Shown here in pieces: positions 26,944-35,894 of a stretch of 64,000 nt of DNA (the stretch's first letter is position 1; the number at the start of each line of letters is the position of its first letter). The DNA comes from Actinomadura sp. KC06 (GTDB lineage Bacteria; Actinomycetota; Actinomycetes; Streptosporangiales; Streptosporangiaceae). The notes beneath the pieces were generated by a model that had not been told where the DNA came from, did no database searches, and was given only the letters and a program-made list of their open reading frames with translations. The stretch is from positions 124,001 through 188,000 of the forward strand of contig NZ_SMKT01000001.1 in NCBI RefSeq assembly GCF_004348735.1, written 5' to 3'. The translations under genes were made by a program, and so were the position numbers.

Positions 26944-27796
26944 CCCAGCGGCCGGGGACGATCGCGACGGGGCACCGTGCGTGGCCGAGCATGCGGGTAC
27001 TGGTCGCGCCGAGCGGGTCCGAGCCGGTCCCGCGGTCGCCGAGAACCAGGAGCCCGGCGTCCTCGACCGCGTCCCGCAGCGCCTCGCACGGACGCTCCAG
27101 CAGCAGCGACACCCGCATGCCGATCGCCGGATGGCGCTCCCGCCACGGCGCGACGGCCTCCTCCAGCTCGGCGGCGCGCGTCTTCTCCAGCAGCTCCCGG
27201 TCGTTGAACAGCGCCAGCTCGGAGTCGATCACCGCGCCGGGCTCCCAGCAGCCGTAGACGACGTGCAGGTCCCAGTCGCGCAGGGCCGCCTCCTCGAAGG
27301 CGAACCCGAGTGCGGCCTCGCTGCGCTCCGTCCCGTCGACGCCCGCCACGACCAGCTCGCGCCGGTCGCCGCCGCCGTCCGGGACGACGATGACCGGCCG
27401 GTCCGCCCGCGCGGGGACCTCCAGCGCCGTCGCCCTGTCGTCGGGCCGCTCGCGCGCGCCGATCACGATCATCTCGGCCGTGCCGGACGCGTCCAGCAGC
27501 GCCTCCGCCGCCGGTCCGCGCATCAGCCGCCCGTGCACCGCTCCCGGCGCGCCGAGCTCCCGCGCCCGGCGGACGCCCTGCTCCAGCAGGTTCTCCCCCG
27601 CCCGCTTCCTGATCGCCTCGGCGTCCCGGTCGACGTGGCCGCTCGCGTAGGGCCAGTGCCAGCAGTGGCACATCACCAGGTCGAGTCCGCGCCGCCCCGT
27701 CTCGTCGACGGCCCAGCGCAGCGCGGCGTCGTTGTCCGCCGTCCCGTCGAAGCCGAACAGGACGTGCGGTCGCTGAATCCTCTCTCCTTCGTCCAT
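26933..27796 (-). CDS. Universal stress protein with two tandem domains
   Basis: The 287-residue protein holds two UspA domains. The first begins HVLFGFDGTADNDAALRWAV and the second LVVAGVDGTERSEAALGFAF. The second domain ends with LGDRGTGSDPLGATSTRMLG and CPVAIVPG, the ATP-binding G-x2-G-x9-G(S/T) type pattern. The first has GARERPDDRATAL, which lacks the glycine loop, so probably one domain binds ATP. Tandem USPs in actinobacteria respond to hypoxia and dormancy. The ATG at 27794-27796 has AAGGAGGG upstream. No regulatory site is evident. Confidence 0.9.
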   Translation of the reverse strand: MDEGERIQRPHVLFGFDGTADNDAALRWAVDETGRRGLDLVMCHCWHWPYASGHVDRDAEAIRKRAGENLLEQGVRRARELGAPGAVHGRLMRGPAAEALLDASGTAEMIVIGARERPDDRATALEVPARADRPVIVVPDGGGDRRELVVAGVDGTERSEAALGFAFEEAALRDWDLHVVYGCWEPGAVIDSELALFNDRELLEKTRAAELEEAVAPWRERHPAIGMRVSLLLERPCEALRDAVEDAGLLVLGDRGTGSDPLGATSTRMLGHARCPVAIVPGRWAAR

Positions 27797-27856
27797 GTGC
27801 CTGCCCTCCTTCTGCCAAGTCTGCGCGCTCACCACGCGGAGTAGAAGAGGGACGCC

Positions 27857-27862
27857 TAGACT
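27857..27862 (+). promoter_or_regulatory. -10 element for the D,D-carboxypeptidase gene
   Basis: TAGACT lies 8 nt before the ATG at 27871 with no ribosome site between, consistent with a leaderless transcript. Confidence 0.4.
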
Positions 27863-27870
27863 GCGGCGAC

Positions 27871-29400
27871 ATGATCATCCGTAGTCTCGGGGTGACCGTG
27901 GTGCTCGCCGGAAGCGTGATCGTCGGAGGCGCCACCGCTCTCCCCGCCGGCGCCGCCCCTGGTGAGAGCCTCGCCGGGGACCTGAAAAGCGACCTCGACG
28001 CCATTCTCAAGGATCCGCGGCTCAAGGGCGCGAAGGTCGGCGTGGTCGTCCGGGAAGCGCGGTCCGGGAGGGTGCTGTACGACCGGAACGGCGGCGAGAA
28101 GGCCATGCCGGCGTCGAACAACAAGCTGACGACGTCCGCCGCCGCGTTCGGCATCCTGGGAGCCGAATACAGGTTCCGGACGACGGTCAGCGCCAAGAGC
28201 GGCAACCTTTACCTCAAGGGAACCGGCGACACCACCATGCGGGCGGCCGACTACGACCGGCTCGCCGCGTCCGTCGCCGGGAAGGGCGTCAGGGAGGTCA
28301 AGGGCGATCTCGTCGCGGACGACACCTGGTTCGACGCCGACCGCGTCCCGGACGGCTGGGAACCTGCCGACCTGCAGTACGCCTACGCAGGGCAGACGTC
28401 CGCGCTCACCGTCTCCCCCAACGCCGACTTCGACGCGGGCTCGATCGAGGTCACCGTGGCCGCGACCCGTCCGGGCAGGCCGGTCAGGGTCGGCCTGCGT
28501 CCGGCGACCGGGGTGGTGAAGATCGACAACCGGGCCGTGACCGGGGCGGCCGGTTCGGCGTCGACCCTCGCGGTGACGCGGCGCAACGGCTCCAACACGA
28601 TCAAGATCACGGGCAGGCATCCGGCGGGTGCGCCGAGGGCCGGCGTCCTGCGGACGGTGGCGGGCCCCACGCTCTACGCGGCGGACGTGTTCCGCCGGGC
28701 GTTGAAGGCGCACGGCGTCCGCGTGGCGGGCAGGACCGAGCGGGGCCGGACGCCCGCGGGCGCCAAGACGATCGCCACGCGCACGTCCATGCCGCTCTCC
28801 CAGCTCGCCAAGCCGTTCATGAAGCTGAGCAACAACGTCATGGCCGAGACCCTCGTCAAGGCGATCGGCCGGAAGGTGCGCGGCAAGGGCACCTGGGCCG
28901 CCGGGCTGCCCGCGGTCACCGCCTACGCCGGGCGGCTCGGCGTCGACACGTCGCAGATCACGATGACGGACGGCTCGGGCCTCGCCCGGTCGAACCGGAC
29001 GACCGCCATGCAGCTCAGCACCCTGCTGCGAAACGCGCGGGAACAGGCGTGGTTCCCCGCCTGGCACGCCTCGCTGCCCGTCGCCGGGAAGCCCGATCGC
29101 CTGGTCGGCGGGACGCTCTCAAAACGGATGAGGGGTACCCCCGCGGAGGGGAACGTCCACGCGAAGACGGGCACGCTGACCGGCGTCACGGCCCTGTCCG
29201 GCTACGTCCAGGGCCCGGACGGCCGCCCGCTTGTCTTCTCCAGCGTTTTCAACGGCTACTCCGGAAGCGCCCCCAAGGACATCGAGGACGAGATCGCCGT
29301 CCGCCTGGCGGGCGGGGGCGGCGCCGAGTCCGCGCTGCGCCGCACGTCACCGACGGCGGACGACGGCGGCATCGAACCCACGTGGAGGCCGGCCCGCTAG
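27871..29400 (+). CDS. dacB: D-alanyl-D-alanine carboxypeptidase/endopeptidase (PBP4, peptidase S13)
   Basis: The 509-residue secreted protein has a signal peptide (VVLAGSVIVGG, cleavage near PAGAAPG). The penicillin-binding motifs are in order: S82-x-x-K85 in PASNNKLTTS, SNN in KLSNNVMAE, and KTG in HAKTGTLTGV. S13 enzymes remove terminal D-Ala from peptidoglycan stems or cut cross-links. The inserted domains between the first two motifs are typical of PBP4. It is preceded by a likely leaderless promoter. Its TAG shares a CTAG with the convergent nuclease gene. The family assignment is certain; the symbol is by homology only. Confidence 0.93.
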   Translation: MIIRSLGVTVVLAGSVIVGGATALPAGAAPGESLAGDLKSDLDAILKDPRLKGAKVGVVVREARSGRVLYDRNGGEKAMPASNNKLTTSAAAFGILGAEYRFRTTVSAKSGNLYLKGTGDTTMRAADYDRLAASVAGKGVREVKGDLVADDTWFDADRVPDGWEPADLQYAYAGQTSALTVSPNADFDAGSIEVTVAATRPGRPVRVGLRPATGVVKIDNRAVTGAAGSASTLAVTRRNGSNTIKITGRHPAGAPRAGVLRTVAGPTLYAADVFRRALKAHGVRVAGRTERGRTPAGAKTIATRTSMPLSQLAKPFMKLSNNVMAETLVKAIGRKVRGKGTWAAGLPAVTAYAGRLGVDTSQITMTDGSGLARSNRTTAMQLSTLLRNAREQAWFPAWHASLPVAGKPDRLVGGTLSKRMRGTPAEGNVHAKTGTLTGVTALSGYVQGPDGRPLVFSSVFNGYSGSAPKDIEDEIAVRLAGGGGAESALRRTSPTADDGGIEPTWRPAR

Positions 29401-30386
29401 GAGTGGCGGCCGGTGGCGGTGCGGAGGGCCCGGTAGAGGAGCCCGGCGTCGCCGAGCCGGTGGCGAAGGAGCTTCTCCAGGCCGCCGATCGGGACGAGGT
29501 TCTGCGGCGCGCGCGGGTCCTTGTAGTCGACCCCGGCCAGCGCGGGGATGATCGCCGCGCTGTGGTCGGCGAGGTCCACGACCGCGTCGCGGGACAGGTC
29601 GGGCGCGGCCTCGCAGCGCGCGATGCCCGCCCACGGCGCGGTGGACGGCGTCGGCAGCCGCAGATACCACGAATGCCGCGCCCAGCCCGTCGTCATCAGG
29701 AACACGGGCGTGCGCTGGCCCGGCCGCAGCGCCGTGAGGACGGCCGTCTCCGCCCCGGTCAGGTAGGCGGCGTGGTGCGTCTTCACGTAGCCGATGGTGC
29801 GCGGCAGGTGGGCGCGGCCTCGGAGCGGTCCGTCCACGATGAGCAGGTCGTCGTCGTGGCCGGACGCCGTCCGGTAGCGGGTGGCGAGGCCGACCTCGAT
29901 GTCGGACAGCTGCCGCTGCAACGCCAGGGACAGCTGCTCGGCGGTCCCGCCCCCGGCCCGCACCGCGGCGTACGTGCCCGCCCACGTGACCAGGTCGGCG
30001 GCGTGCGGGGACGGCGTGAACAGCGAGCGGCGCACGTCCACCTCCGCCAGCTCGGCCGGGCCGTCCGGCGTGCAGCGCACCAGCCCGGCGGCGCAGGACG
30101 CGGCGATGCCGGGCGCGGGCATGTCGCCGTCCGGCCCGCTCACCCAGACGCGGGCCTCGACGCGGCGGACCCCGTCGGCGACGATCAGCCCGGCGGGCGG
30201 GAGGCCCTCGGCGGCCGGGGCGATCGGGCGCCACCGCCCGGACGGCAGCTCCACGTCCAGGTCGAGCCGGACGGACGTGGCGTCCAGCTCGCCGATCGCC
30301 TCCGCGGTCAGCGAGGTCGCATACCCCGGGTCCCAGGGGTCGACGGTGATGGCGGCGGCCGTCCCGGCCGGCGGTGCCGTGGTCAC
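29397..30386 (-). CDS. NurA-like 5'-3' nuclease
   Basis: The 329-residue protein shows a NurA layout: an N-terminal strand with LIVADGVRRVEARVWV (metal-binding Asp), then LLIVDGPLRG followed by IGYVKTHHAAYL, and a C-terminal segment GVDYKDPRAPQNLVPIGGLE. NurA trims the 5' strand at DNA ends together with the HerA translocase. The start overlaps the SbcC stop by 4 nt (ATGA), so it is the last gene of a HerA, SbcD, SbcC, NurA operon. The homology is based on motifs and gene context; overall similarity to archaeal NurA is likely low. An alternative is an uncharacterised actinobacterial nuclease. Confidence 0.75.
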   Translation of the reverse strand: MTTAPPAGTAAAITVDPWDPGYATSLTAEAIGELDATSVRLDLDVELPSGRWRPIAPAAEGLPPAGLIVADGVRRVEARVWVSGPDGDMPAPGIAASCAAGLVRCTPDGPAELAEVDVRRSLFTPSPHAADLVTWAGTYAAVRAGGGTAEQLSLALQRQLSDIEVGLATRYRTASGHDDDLLIVDGPLRGRAHLPRTIGYVKTHHAAYLTGAETAVLTALRPGQRTPVFLMTTGWARHSWYLRLPTPSTAPWAGIARCEAAPDLSRDAVVDLADHSAAIIPALAGVDYKDPRAPQNLVPIGGLEKLLRHRLGDAGLLYRALRTATGRHS

Positions 30387-32827
30387 GTGAGCTTCTTCTC
30401 CAGATGCGAGCCGGTGTGGTCGCGTGACACGTCGAACCGGACGGGAACGCGCTCGGCGAGCGCCGGAACGTGCGTCACGATGCCGACCATACGGTCACCC
30501 CCCGACGTCAGCCGTTCCAGCGTCGTCGCGACCGTGTCGAGCGTCGCCGGGTCGAGGGTGCCGAAGCCCTCGTCCAGGAAGATCGAGTCCAGGCTGCGGG
30601 CCGCGCCGCCGCCGAGGCGGGCGATCTGGTCCGAGAGGGCCAGCGCGAGCGCGAGGGACGCCTGGAACGTCTCGCCGCCGGACAGCGTCCGGACGCTGCG
30701 CCGCAGCCCGGCCTCGGTGTGGTCGGTCACCTCGATCGCGTTCCTGTCGTCGAGGACGAACTCGAACTGCCCGCCCGACAGCTCCCGCAGCGTCGCGGAC
30801 GCGGTCTCGACCAGCAGCGCCAGAGCCTCGCCGCACAGCCAGTTCTCGAAGTTGTTGGCGCGCAGGTGCCGGGCGAGTTCCTGCGCCACGGCGGCGTCCT
30901 GCCGGTGCCCGCGGGCCTCGTCCGCCAGCTCTTCGGCGCGCCGCCGGTCGCGGCGCACGTCCGCCAGCCGGTTGTCCGCCCGGTTCCGGGCGTTCAGGAC
31001 GGCCTCGCGGACGGTCTCCGCGTCGATGGACGCGGGCACGGCGATCTCGTGCGCGTCCAGCTCGGCGGTGAGCGCGCGGCGCCGCTCGTCCCGCCGGTCC
31101 CGCAGGCCGGCCAGCTCGCTCGCCAGGGCCTCGGCCGCTTCGCCGCGCCGCGCCGCCTCCTGGTCGCGCCAGCCGAGCAGGGCCGTCCAGGCGGCGTGCG
31201 GGTCGGCCCGGTCGACCGCCGGGGCGCCGAACGCGACGACGGTGTCGCGGGCCTCGTCCAGCTCCCGCTGCGCTCTGCCCGCCTCGCCGGTCAGCCCGGC
31301 GAGGCGCCGCTCGGCCTTGGCGAGGTCGTCGCGGGCGGTGCGCAGCTCCCGCCGTGCCCGTCCGGCCTCCTCCTCGGCGTTGCCGATCTCGGCTAGGCGG
31401 CGCTGGACGTCGTCCGCGTCCGGGTGCGTGCGGATGTGCTCGGCCTGCGCGTCGAGCTGGCGCCGCAGCCCGTCCAGCTTCTCGTCGCGCCGGTCCGTTT
31501 CGCGTTCGAGCCTCCGGTGCTCGTTCTGCGCGGTCTCGAGGTCGCGGGTGCGGGCCTTCACGTTGCGGTCGGCCGCGCCGAGCGCCGGCGGGGCGTGCCG
31601 CTCCGGGGGTTCGGTGACCTCGCGCAGGCACACCGGGCACGGTTCGCCGACGGCCAGCCGCTGGACGAGATCGGCGGCGGTGTGGGCGTCGCGCGTGCGC
31701 TGCAGCTCGTCCTGCGCCTGTTCGAGGTTCGCTTTGGCGACGGTGACGTCCGCTTCCGCGTCGGCGGCGGCCCTGCGCGCCTCCTCCGCCTCGGCGCGGA
31801 CGGTCTCGATCTCGGCGGTGAGCCGGGCGTGGTCGCGGTGCGCCCTCGCCGCCAGGTCCAGGACGGCCTTGTCGCCGAGCCCGGCGAGCCGATCGCGCGC
31901 CGCGGACTCAGCCTCCTCGTACCGGGCCGCTTCGCGTGCGAGCCGTTCCGCCTCGCCGGTCGCGGCCTTGAGGTCGTCCGCCAGGGTCGGGACGTCAGCG
32001 GGCATGGCGAGGGCGGTCAGCGCGTCGAGCGAGCGTGCCGCGTCGGCGGCCTCGGCGTTCCGGTCGCGGATCTCCTCGTCCGTGCGCCGCAGCTCGTCCA
32101 GCGCCGAACGGACCTGGTCATCGAGGATCTTCAGACGCTCGACCCGCTGCCTCGCCTCCGTCTCGGCGGCCTCGTCCGCGCCGCTGTGCTTCGCCAGCTG
32201 GGCCTCGGCCGCCTGCGCCCGCGCCTCGGCGGCCTTGGCCTCCTCCCCCGCCCGCCGCATGATGACCTCGAACGTCCCGGCGTCGAGGAGCTGGACGAGG
32301 AGGTCCTGCCGCTTCCTCGGCTCGGCCTGCAGGAAGTCGGCGAAACGGCCCTGCGGAAGGACGACGCACTGCGTGAAATAGCGGAACTCCAGGCCGGTGA
32401 CGCGTTCGACGGCATCGGTCACCCGGTCGCCGTCGGCGATCGTCCGGACCTGCGCGGCCAGCATCTCCTCGATGCCGTCCGCCGGGTCGACGGACGGGTC
32501 CAGCTCGTCCAGCCGCGCCTCTTTCGTCGTCACCGACTGCTTGGTGCGGGCCAGCGCCCGGACGACCCCGTACCGGCGTCCCGCCGCCTCGAACACCAGC
32601 GCCACCCGGCCGGAGTTGGCGGACGGCGCCAGCGCCAGGCGGATCACGTTCTCCTTCCCCCACCGGGGCACCGACCCGTACAGGGCGAAGCAGATCGCGT
32701 CGATGACCGTGCTCTTCCCCGCGCCCGTGGGCCCGACCAGGACGAAGTAGTCGACGTCGTGCAGGCTGACGGACGTCGGCTCGCGGTAGCTGCAGAAGTC
32801 CTCCATGTGGACGCACAGCGGACGCAT
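30383..32827 (-). CDS. sbcC: SbcC/Rad50-type SMC-like ATPase
   Basis: The 814-residue protein has Walker A GPTGAGKST near the N-terminus, a Q-loop region with YFTQCVVLPQGRFADFLQ, two long coiled-coil arms separated by a zinc hook CPVC (Cys397, Cys400), the signature LSGGETFQASLALALAL, and Walker B SIFLDEGFGTLD. The hook is thought to bridge two molecules. With SbcD it forms a nuclease that opens hairpins and trims protein-blocked DNA ends. It is shorter than the E. coli protein (about 1,050 residues), so the coiled-coil arms are reduced. Its ATG shares one base with the SbcD stop (TGATG). Confidence 0.95.
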   Translation of the reverse strand: MRPLCVHMEDFCSYREPTSVSLHDVDYFVLVGPTGAGKSTVIDAICFALYGSVPRWGKENVIRLALAPSANSGRVALVFEAAGRRYGVVRALARTKQSVTTKEARLDELDPSVDPADGIEEMLAAQVRTIADGDRVTDAVERVTGLEFRYFTQCVVLPQGRFADFLQAEPRKRQDLLVQLLDAGTFEVIMRRAGEEAKAAEARAQAAEAQLAKHSGADEAAETEARQRVERLKILDDQVRSALDELRRTDEEIRDRNAEAADAARSLDALTALAMPADVPTLADDLKAATGEAERLAREAARYEEAESAARDRLAGLGDKAVLDLAARAHRDHARLTAEIETVRAEAEEARRAAADAEADVTVAKANLEQAQDELQRTRDAHTAADLVQRLAVGEPCPVCLREVTEPPERHAPPALGAADRNVKARTRDLETAQNEHRRLERETDRRDEKLDGLRRQLDAQAEHIRTHPDADDVQRRLAEIGNAEEEAGRARRELRTARDDLAKAERRLAGLTGEAGRAQRELDEARDTVVAFGAPAVDRADPHAAWTALLGWRDQEAARRGEAAEALASELAGLRDRRDERRRALTAELDAHEIAVPASIDAETVREAVLNARNRADNRLADVRRDRRRAEELADEARGHRQDAAVAQELARHLRANNFENWLCGEALALLVETASATLRELSGGQFEFVLDDRNAIEVTDHTEAGLRRSVRTLSGGETFQASLALALALSDQIARLGGGAARSLDSIFLDEGFGTLDPATLDTVATTLERLTSGGDRMVGIVTHVPALAERVPVRFDVSRDHTGSHLEKKLT

Positions 32828-33993
32828 CAGCCCTCCCGGTCGTCGAGCTCGTCGTACAGCCGGTCGAACAGCGCCACGACCCGTCCGTCCTCGTGGCCCT
32901 TGTGGTCGAGGTAGGCGCGGAACAGCTCCCGCGGCGTCGGGGCGTCGGCGCCCGTGACGGTTGCGCGGCGGCGCGCGGCCGTGGGCCGGAACGCCTCGTC
33001 GACGTCCACGGTCAGCGCGTTCGGGAGCACCTCCCGGACGTCGTCGGCGAGCCCGGCGCGCGGCTTCTCCGCGACGACGACGCGCAGCCAGGCGTCCCCG
33101 AGCCCGTCCGCCATCGCCTCCAGCTCGCCGAGCGTGCCGGTGACCGTGCGCAGCACGCGGGCGCTGCTCAGCGTCACCTCGCGGACGTCGGCGGGACGTC
33201 CCGGCGCGGCCTCCACCACCAGCGCGCCCGGCGTGTTCAGCTCCTCCCCGAAGTCGACGGCGATCGGCGACCCGCTGTACCAGATGGGGCACGGGCCGGG
33301 CATCCGCTGCCGCCGGTGCAGGTGGCCGAGCGCGGCGTAGTGCGCGGACGGCGGGAACGCCGCCGGCTCGAAGTAGTACGAGAAGATCGTCTGCGCCTCG
33401 CGCTCGCCGCCGCCGAGCCTCCCGCCGGGCAACGTGCCGTGCGCCGCGATCAGGTTGACGGTGTCGGCCCTGAAGCCCTCCGTGAGCGCCTCCGCGAGCT
33501 GGGCGAACCGGTGCGCGTAGTCGCGATTGTGCTGGTCGGGCGTGCCGGTGAGCGCCTCCAGCGCCCGGACGACGTACCGCTGCGACAGGAACGGCATCGC
33601 CGCCAGCCTGACCGGCTCGCCGGTCCTCGCCGTCCAGGACAGCAGTCCGCCCGCGTCCGGCCGCCGGAACCGCCCGATCACGCGGATGCCGAGCTGCCGC
33701 AGCACCGGCCGGTACACGTCGTCCAGCAGCCGGGGGTCGTCATGGTTCCCGGCGAGGACGACCACCTCCCGGCCGCCCTCCTGGAGCGCCATCAGCGTCC
33801 TCATCACCAGCGCCTGCGACGGCGGCGTCGGGACGGCGCCGTCGAACACGTCCCCGGCGACGATGACCGCGTCGACGTCCTCCTCCTGGGCGACGCCGAC
33901 CAGCTCGTCCAGCACCTTCACGTGCTCGTCGAACCGCGACCGGCCCCGGAGCACCTTGCCCACGTGCCAGTCGGCGGTGTGCAGGAACTTCAT
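32827..33993 (-). CDS. sbcD: SbcD/Mre11-type nuclease
   Basis: The 388-residue metallophosphoesterase has all five metal-binding motifs: HTADWHVGK (Asp8, His10), AGDVFDG (Asp48), AGNHDDP (Asn83, His84), AAHGTLPG and LGHLHRRQ. It is the manganese-dependent endo/exonuclease subunit that works with SbcC on double-strand ends. It starts 17 nt after the HerA-like stop and is translationally coupled to SbcC. The C-terminal helical part (residues 330-388) is the likely SbcC-binding region. Confidence 0.95.
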   Translation of the reverse strand: MKFLHTADWHVGKVLRGRSRFDEHVKVLDELVGVAQEEDVDAVIVAGDVFDGAVPTPPSQALVMRTLMALQEGGREVVVLAGNHDDPRLLDDVYRPVLRQLGIRVIGRFRRPDAGGLLSWTARTGEPVRLAAMPFLSQRYVVRALEALTGTPDQHNRDYAHRFAQLAEALTEGFRADTVNLIAAHGTLPGGRLGGGEREAQTIFSYYFEPAAFPPSAHYAALGHLHRRQRMPGPCPIWYSGSPIAVDFGEELNTPGALVVEAAPGRPADVREVTLSSARVLRTVTGTLGELEAMADGLGDAWLRVVVAEKPRAGLADDVREVLPNALTVDVDEAFRPTAARRRATVTGADAPTPRELFRAYLDHKGHEDGRVVALFDRLYDELDDREG

Positions 33994-34009
33994 GTCCGCT
34001 CCAGGTGCC

Positions 34010-35761
34010 TCAGAAGGGGGGAACTTCGTCGTCGTCGCCGGCGTCGCCGAGCCCCGCGAACGGATCGCGCGCCGGACCCGGCCGCGCCGCCGATCGCGAC
34101 GGCTCGCGCGCCTCGGCCTCGGCCGGACGGGTCGCCCACGCGGGGAACGGGAAGTCGACGGCGAGCGGCACGGGGATCTCCGGCTGCCCGACGAACATCG
34201 TCCCGGGCTTGGCGATCGTGGCCCGCGCCCGCGCCGCCGGGGGCAGCCAGCCGTACTCGCCGCGCGCCGCCTCCGCCGCGTCCAGGCGCCCCGCGACCCG
34301 GACCGCGCAGTTCGCCACGATCCGGCGCTCCACCTCCGACGCCGTCTGCTGCGCGCCGATGAGGATCACGCCGAGCGACCGGCCGCGCTCCGCCACGTCC
34401 AGCAGGATCTCCTTGATCGGGGAGCCGCCCTCGCGGGGCGCGTACTTGTTCAGCTCGTCCAGCACCACGAACAGCAGCGGCCGGGCGCTGCCCGTGCTCT
34501 CCTTGCGCGCGAACTCGCCGCGCAGCACCACCCCGACGACGAACCGCTGCGCGCGGTCGGGCAGGTTGTGCAGGTCGACGACGGTGACCTGCGCGCCCGT
34601 GTCGATCGACGCGTCGGACGACAGGTCGCCCCGGACGATCGGCGACAGCGCCCGGACCGACGACCGCAGCCGCCGCAGGAACGCGTTCACCGTCCCGAGG
34701 CCCATGAGCCCGGCGCCCCACCCGTGCCGCGTGCCCTCGTCCGTCAGCGTCTCCTCGATGAACCGGACCAGGTCGTCGTAGGTGCGGCAGACCTCGGGCT
34801 CCGCGTCGTCGGAGCTCCGCAGCTTGACGGCGCCGCCGACGGGCTCCGCGAGCCTCGCCAGCCGGGCCGCGACCTGCCCGATCAGCATCGTGTACTGGGC
34901 CCGCTCGTCCTCGGCGTCGGCGAAGACGAACCGGAGCAGCTCCTGCCGGCAGAACTCCGCGAGCGTCCAGTAGAACGGGCTGACGTCCTGGGTGCGCGCC
35001 GAGACGTGCGGGGTCCCGTTGGGGTCGCCCGGACGCGGCGGCGCGAACACGTGCACGCTGCGGAACGGCCCCGGCTGCAGGCCCAGCTTCCGGTACGCGG
35101 CCCGCGCGGTGTCGTCCAGGCGCTTGTTGGCGTGGTCGAGGAACAGCAGGTCCTCGCCCTTCACCGAGAAGATCAGCGCCTTGGTGTTGTGCGCCTCGGC
35201 GCCCAGCGCGCCCGAGTTGAAGATCGAGTACAGCAGGAAGGTCGCGAAGGACGTCTTGGTCGCCACGCCGGAGATCCCGGAGATCGACACGTGGGCGCCG
35301 CGCGTCCCGTCGAGGAACTCCAGGTTCACGTGGATCGGCTCGCCGTCCCGGCCCAGCCCGACCGGCACCCGCCGCTCCATCACGTCGAAGTACAGCGCCC
35401 GTTCCCGCTCCTGCTCGCCCGCCCTGCGCGCGACCGCGCCGGGCAGCGGCGGCACGTATACCTCGGGCTCGACCCGCGTCACCGTCACTTCGGCCGACTC
35501 CACGACCGCCGCAGGGAGGACGCCCTGCACGATCAGGAACACGTCCGAGTCGTATGCGGCGCCCTCGTGCCTGGCCTCGACGTTCGTGACGACCCCGGCG
35601 ATGAGCACCTCGCCGCGTCCGGGCACCTCCCGGGTCGCCGCGACGACCTCGTCCAGCTGGACGACCGTCCCCGGTTCGAGCCCGACCCAGAACGACAGCG
35701 GCGTGGCCGACTGCGTCCCCAGCACCCGCCCGATGACCCGTCCCGCCGCCTCTTCGCCCAT
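34010..35761 (-). CDS. HerA-like (DUF87/FtsK-HerA) ATPase
   Basis: The 583-residue protein has an N-terminal HAS-barrel-like region (IGRVLGTQSATPLSFWVGL) and a RecA-type motor domain. The P-loop reads GISGVATKTS, lacking the usual Gly before the Lys. Walker B is LLFVVLDELNKYAP, and IGAQQTASEVERRIVANCAVRVAGR resembles the sensor and arginine-finger part. HerA translocates DNA as a hexamer and drives NurA. The C-terminal 40 residues are Pro/Ala/Asp-rich. The ATG at 35761 has GGGTGGGG upstream and is preferred to a GTG 9 nt earlier. It leads the operon with SbcD, SbcC and the NurA-like gene. Confidence 0.85.
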   Translation of the reverse strand: MGEEAAGRVIGRVLGTQSATPLSFWVGLEPGTVVQLDEVVAATREVPGRGEVLIAGVVTNVEARHEGAAYDSDVFLIVQGVLPAAVVESAEVTVTRVEPEVYVPPLPGAVARRAGEQERERALYFDVMERRVPVGLGRDGEPIHVNLEFLDGTRGAHVSISGISGVATKTSFATFLLYSIFNSGALGAEAHNTKALIFSVKGEDLLFLDHANKRLDDTARAAYRKLGLQPGPFRSVHVFAPPRPGDPNGTPHVSARTQDVSPFYWTLAEFCRQELLRFVFADAEDERAQYTMLIGQVAARLARLAEPVGGAVKLRSSDDAEPEVCRTYDDLVRFIEETLTDEGTRHGWGAGLMGLGTVNAFLRRLRSSVRALSPIVRGDLSSDASIDTGAQVTVVDLHNLPDRAQRFVVGVVLRGEFARKESTGSARPLLFVVLDELNKYAPREGGSPIKEILLDVAERGRSLGVILIGAQQTASEVERRIVANCAVRVAGRLDAAEAARGEYGWLPPAARARATIAKPGTMFVGQPEIPVPLAVDFPFPAWATRPAEAEAREPSRSAARPGPARDPFAGLGDAGDDDEVPPF

Positions 35762-35894
35762 GCACCCCACCCGGACACCACGTGAACCACCAGATCACGG
35801 CAGGGTAACCACACCTCCGGACAAACTCGCACCACCCTCACCAACTGACCGCATCCAGCCACCCTCGGTCACCATGGGGTGACCGGTCCGCGCG

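Noticed and set aside
29049-32381. A 1,110-residue plus-strand frame opposite NurA-like and SbcC genes
   Set aside because: The Ser/Arg/Ala-rich low-complexity sequence mirrors the coiled-coil codons of SbcC and carries no domains.
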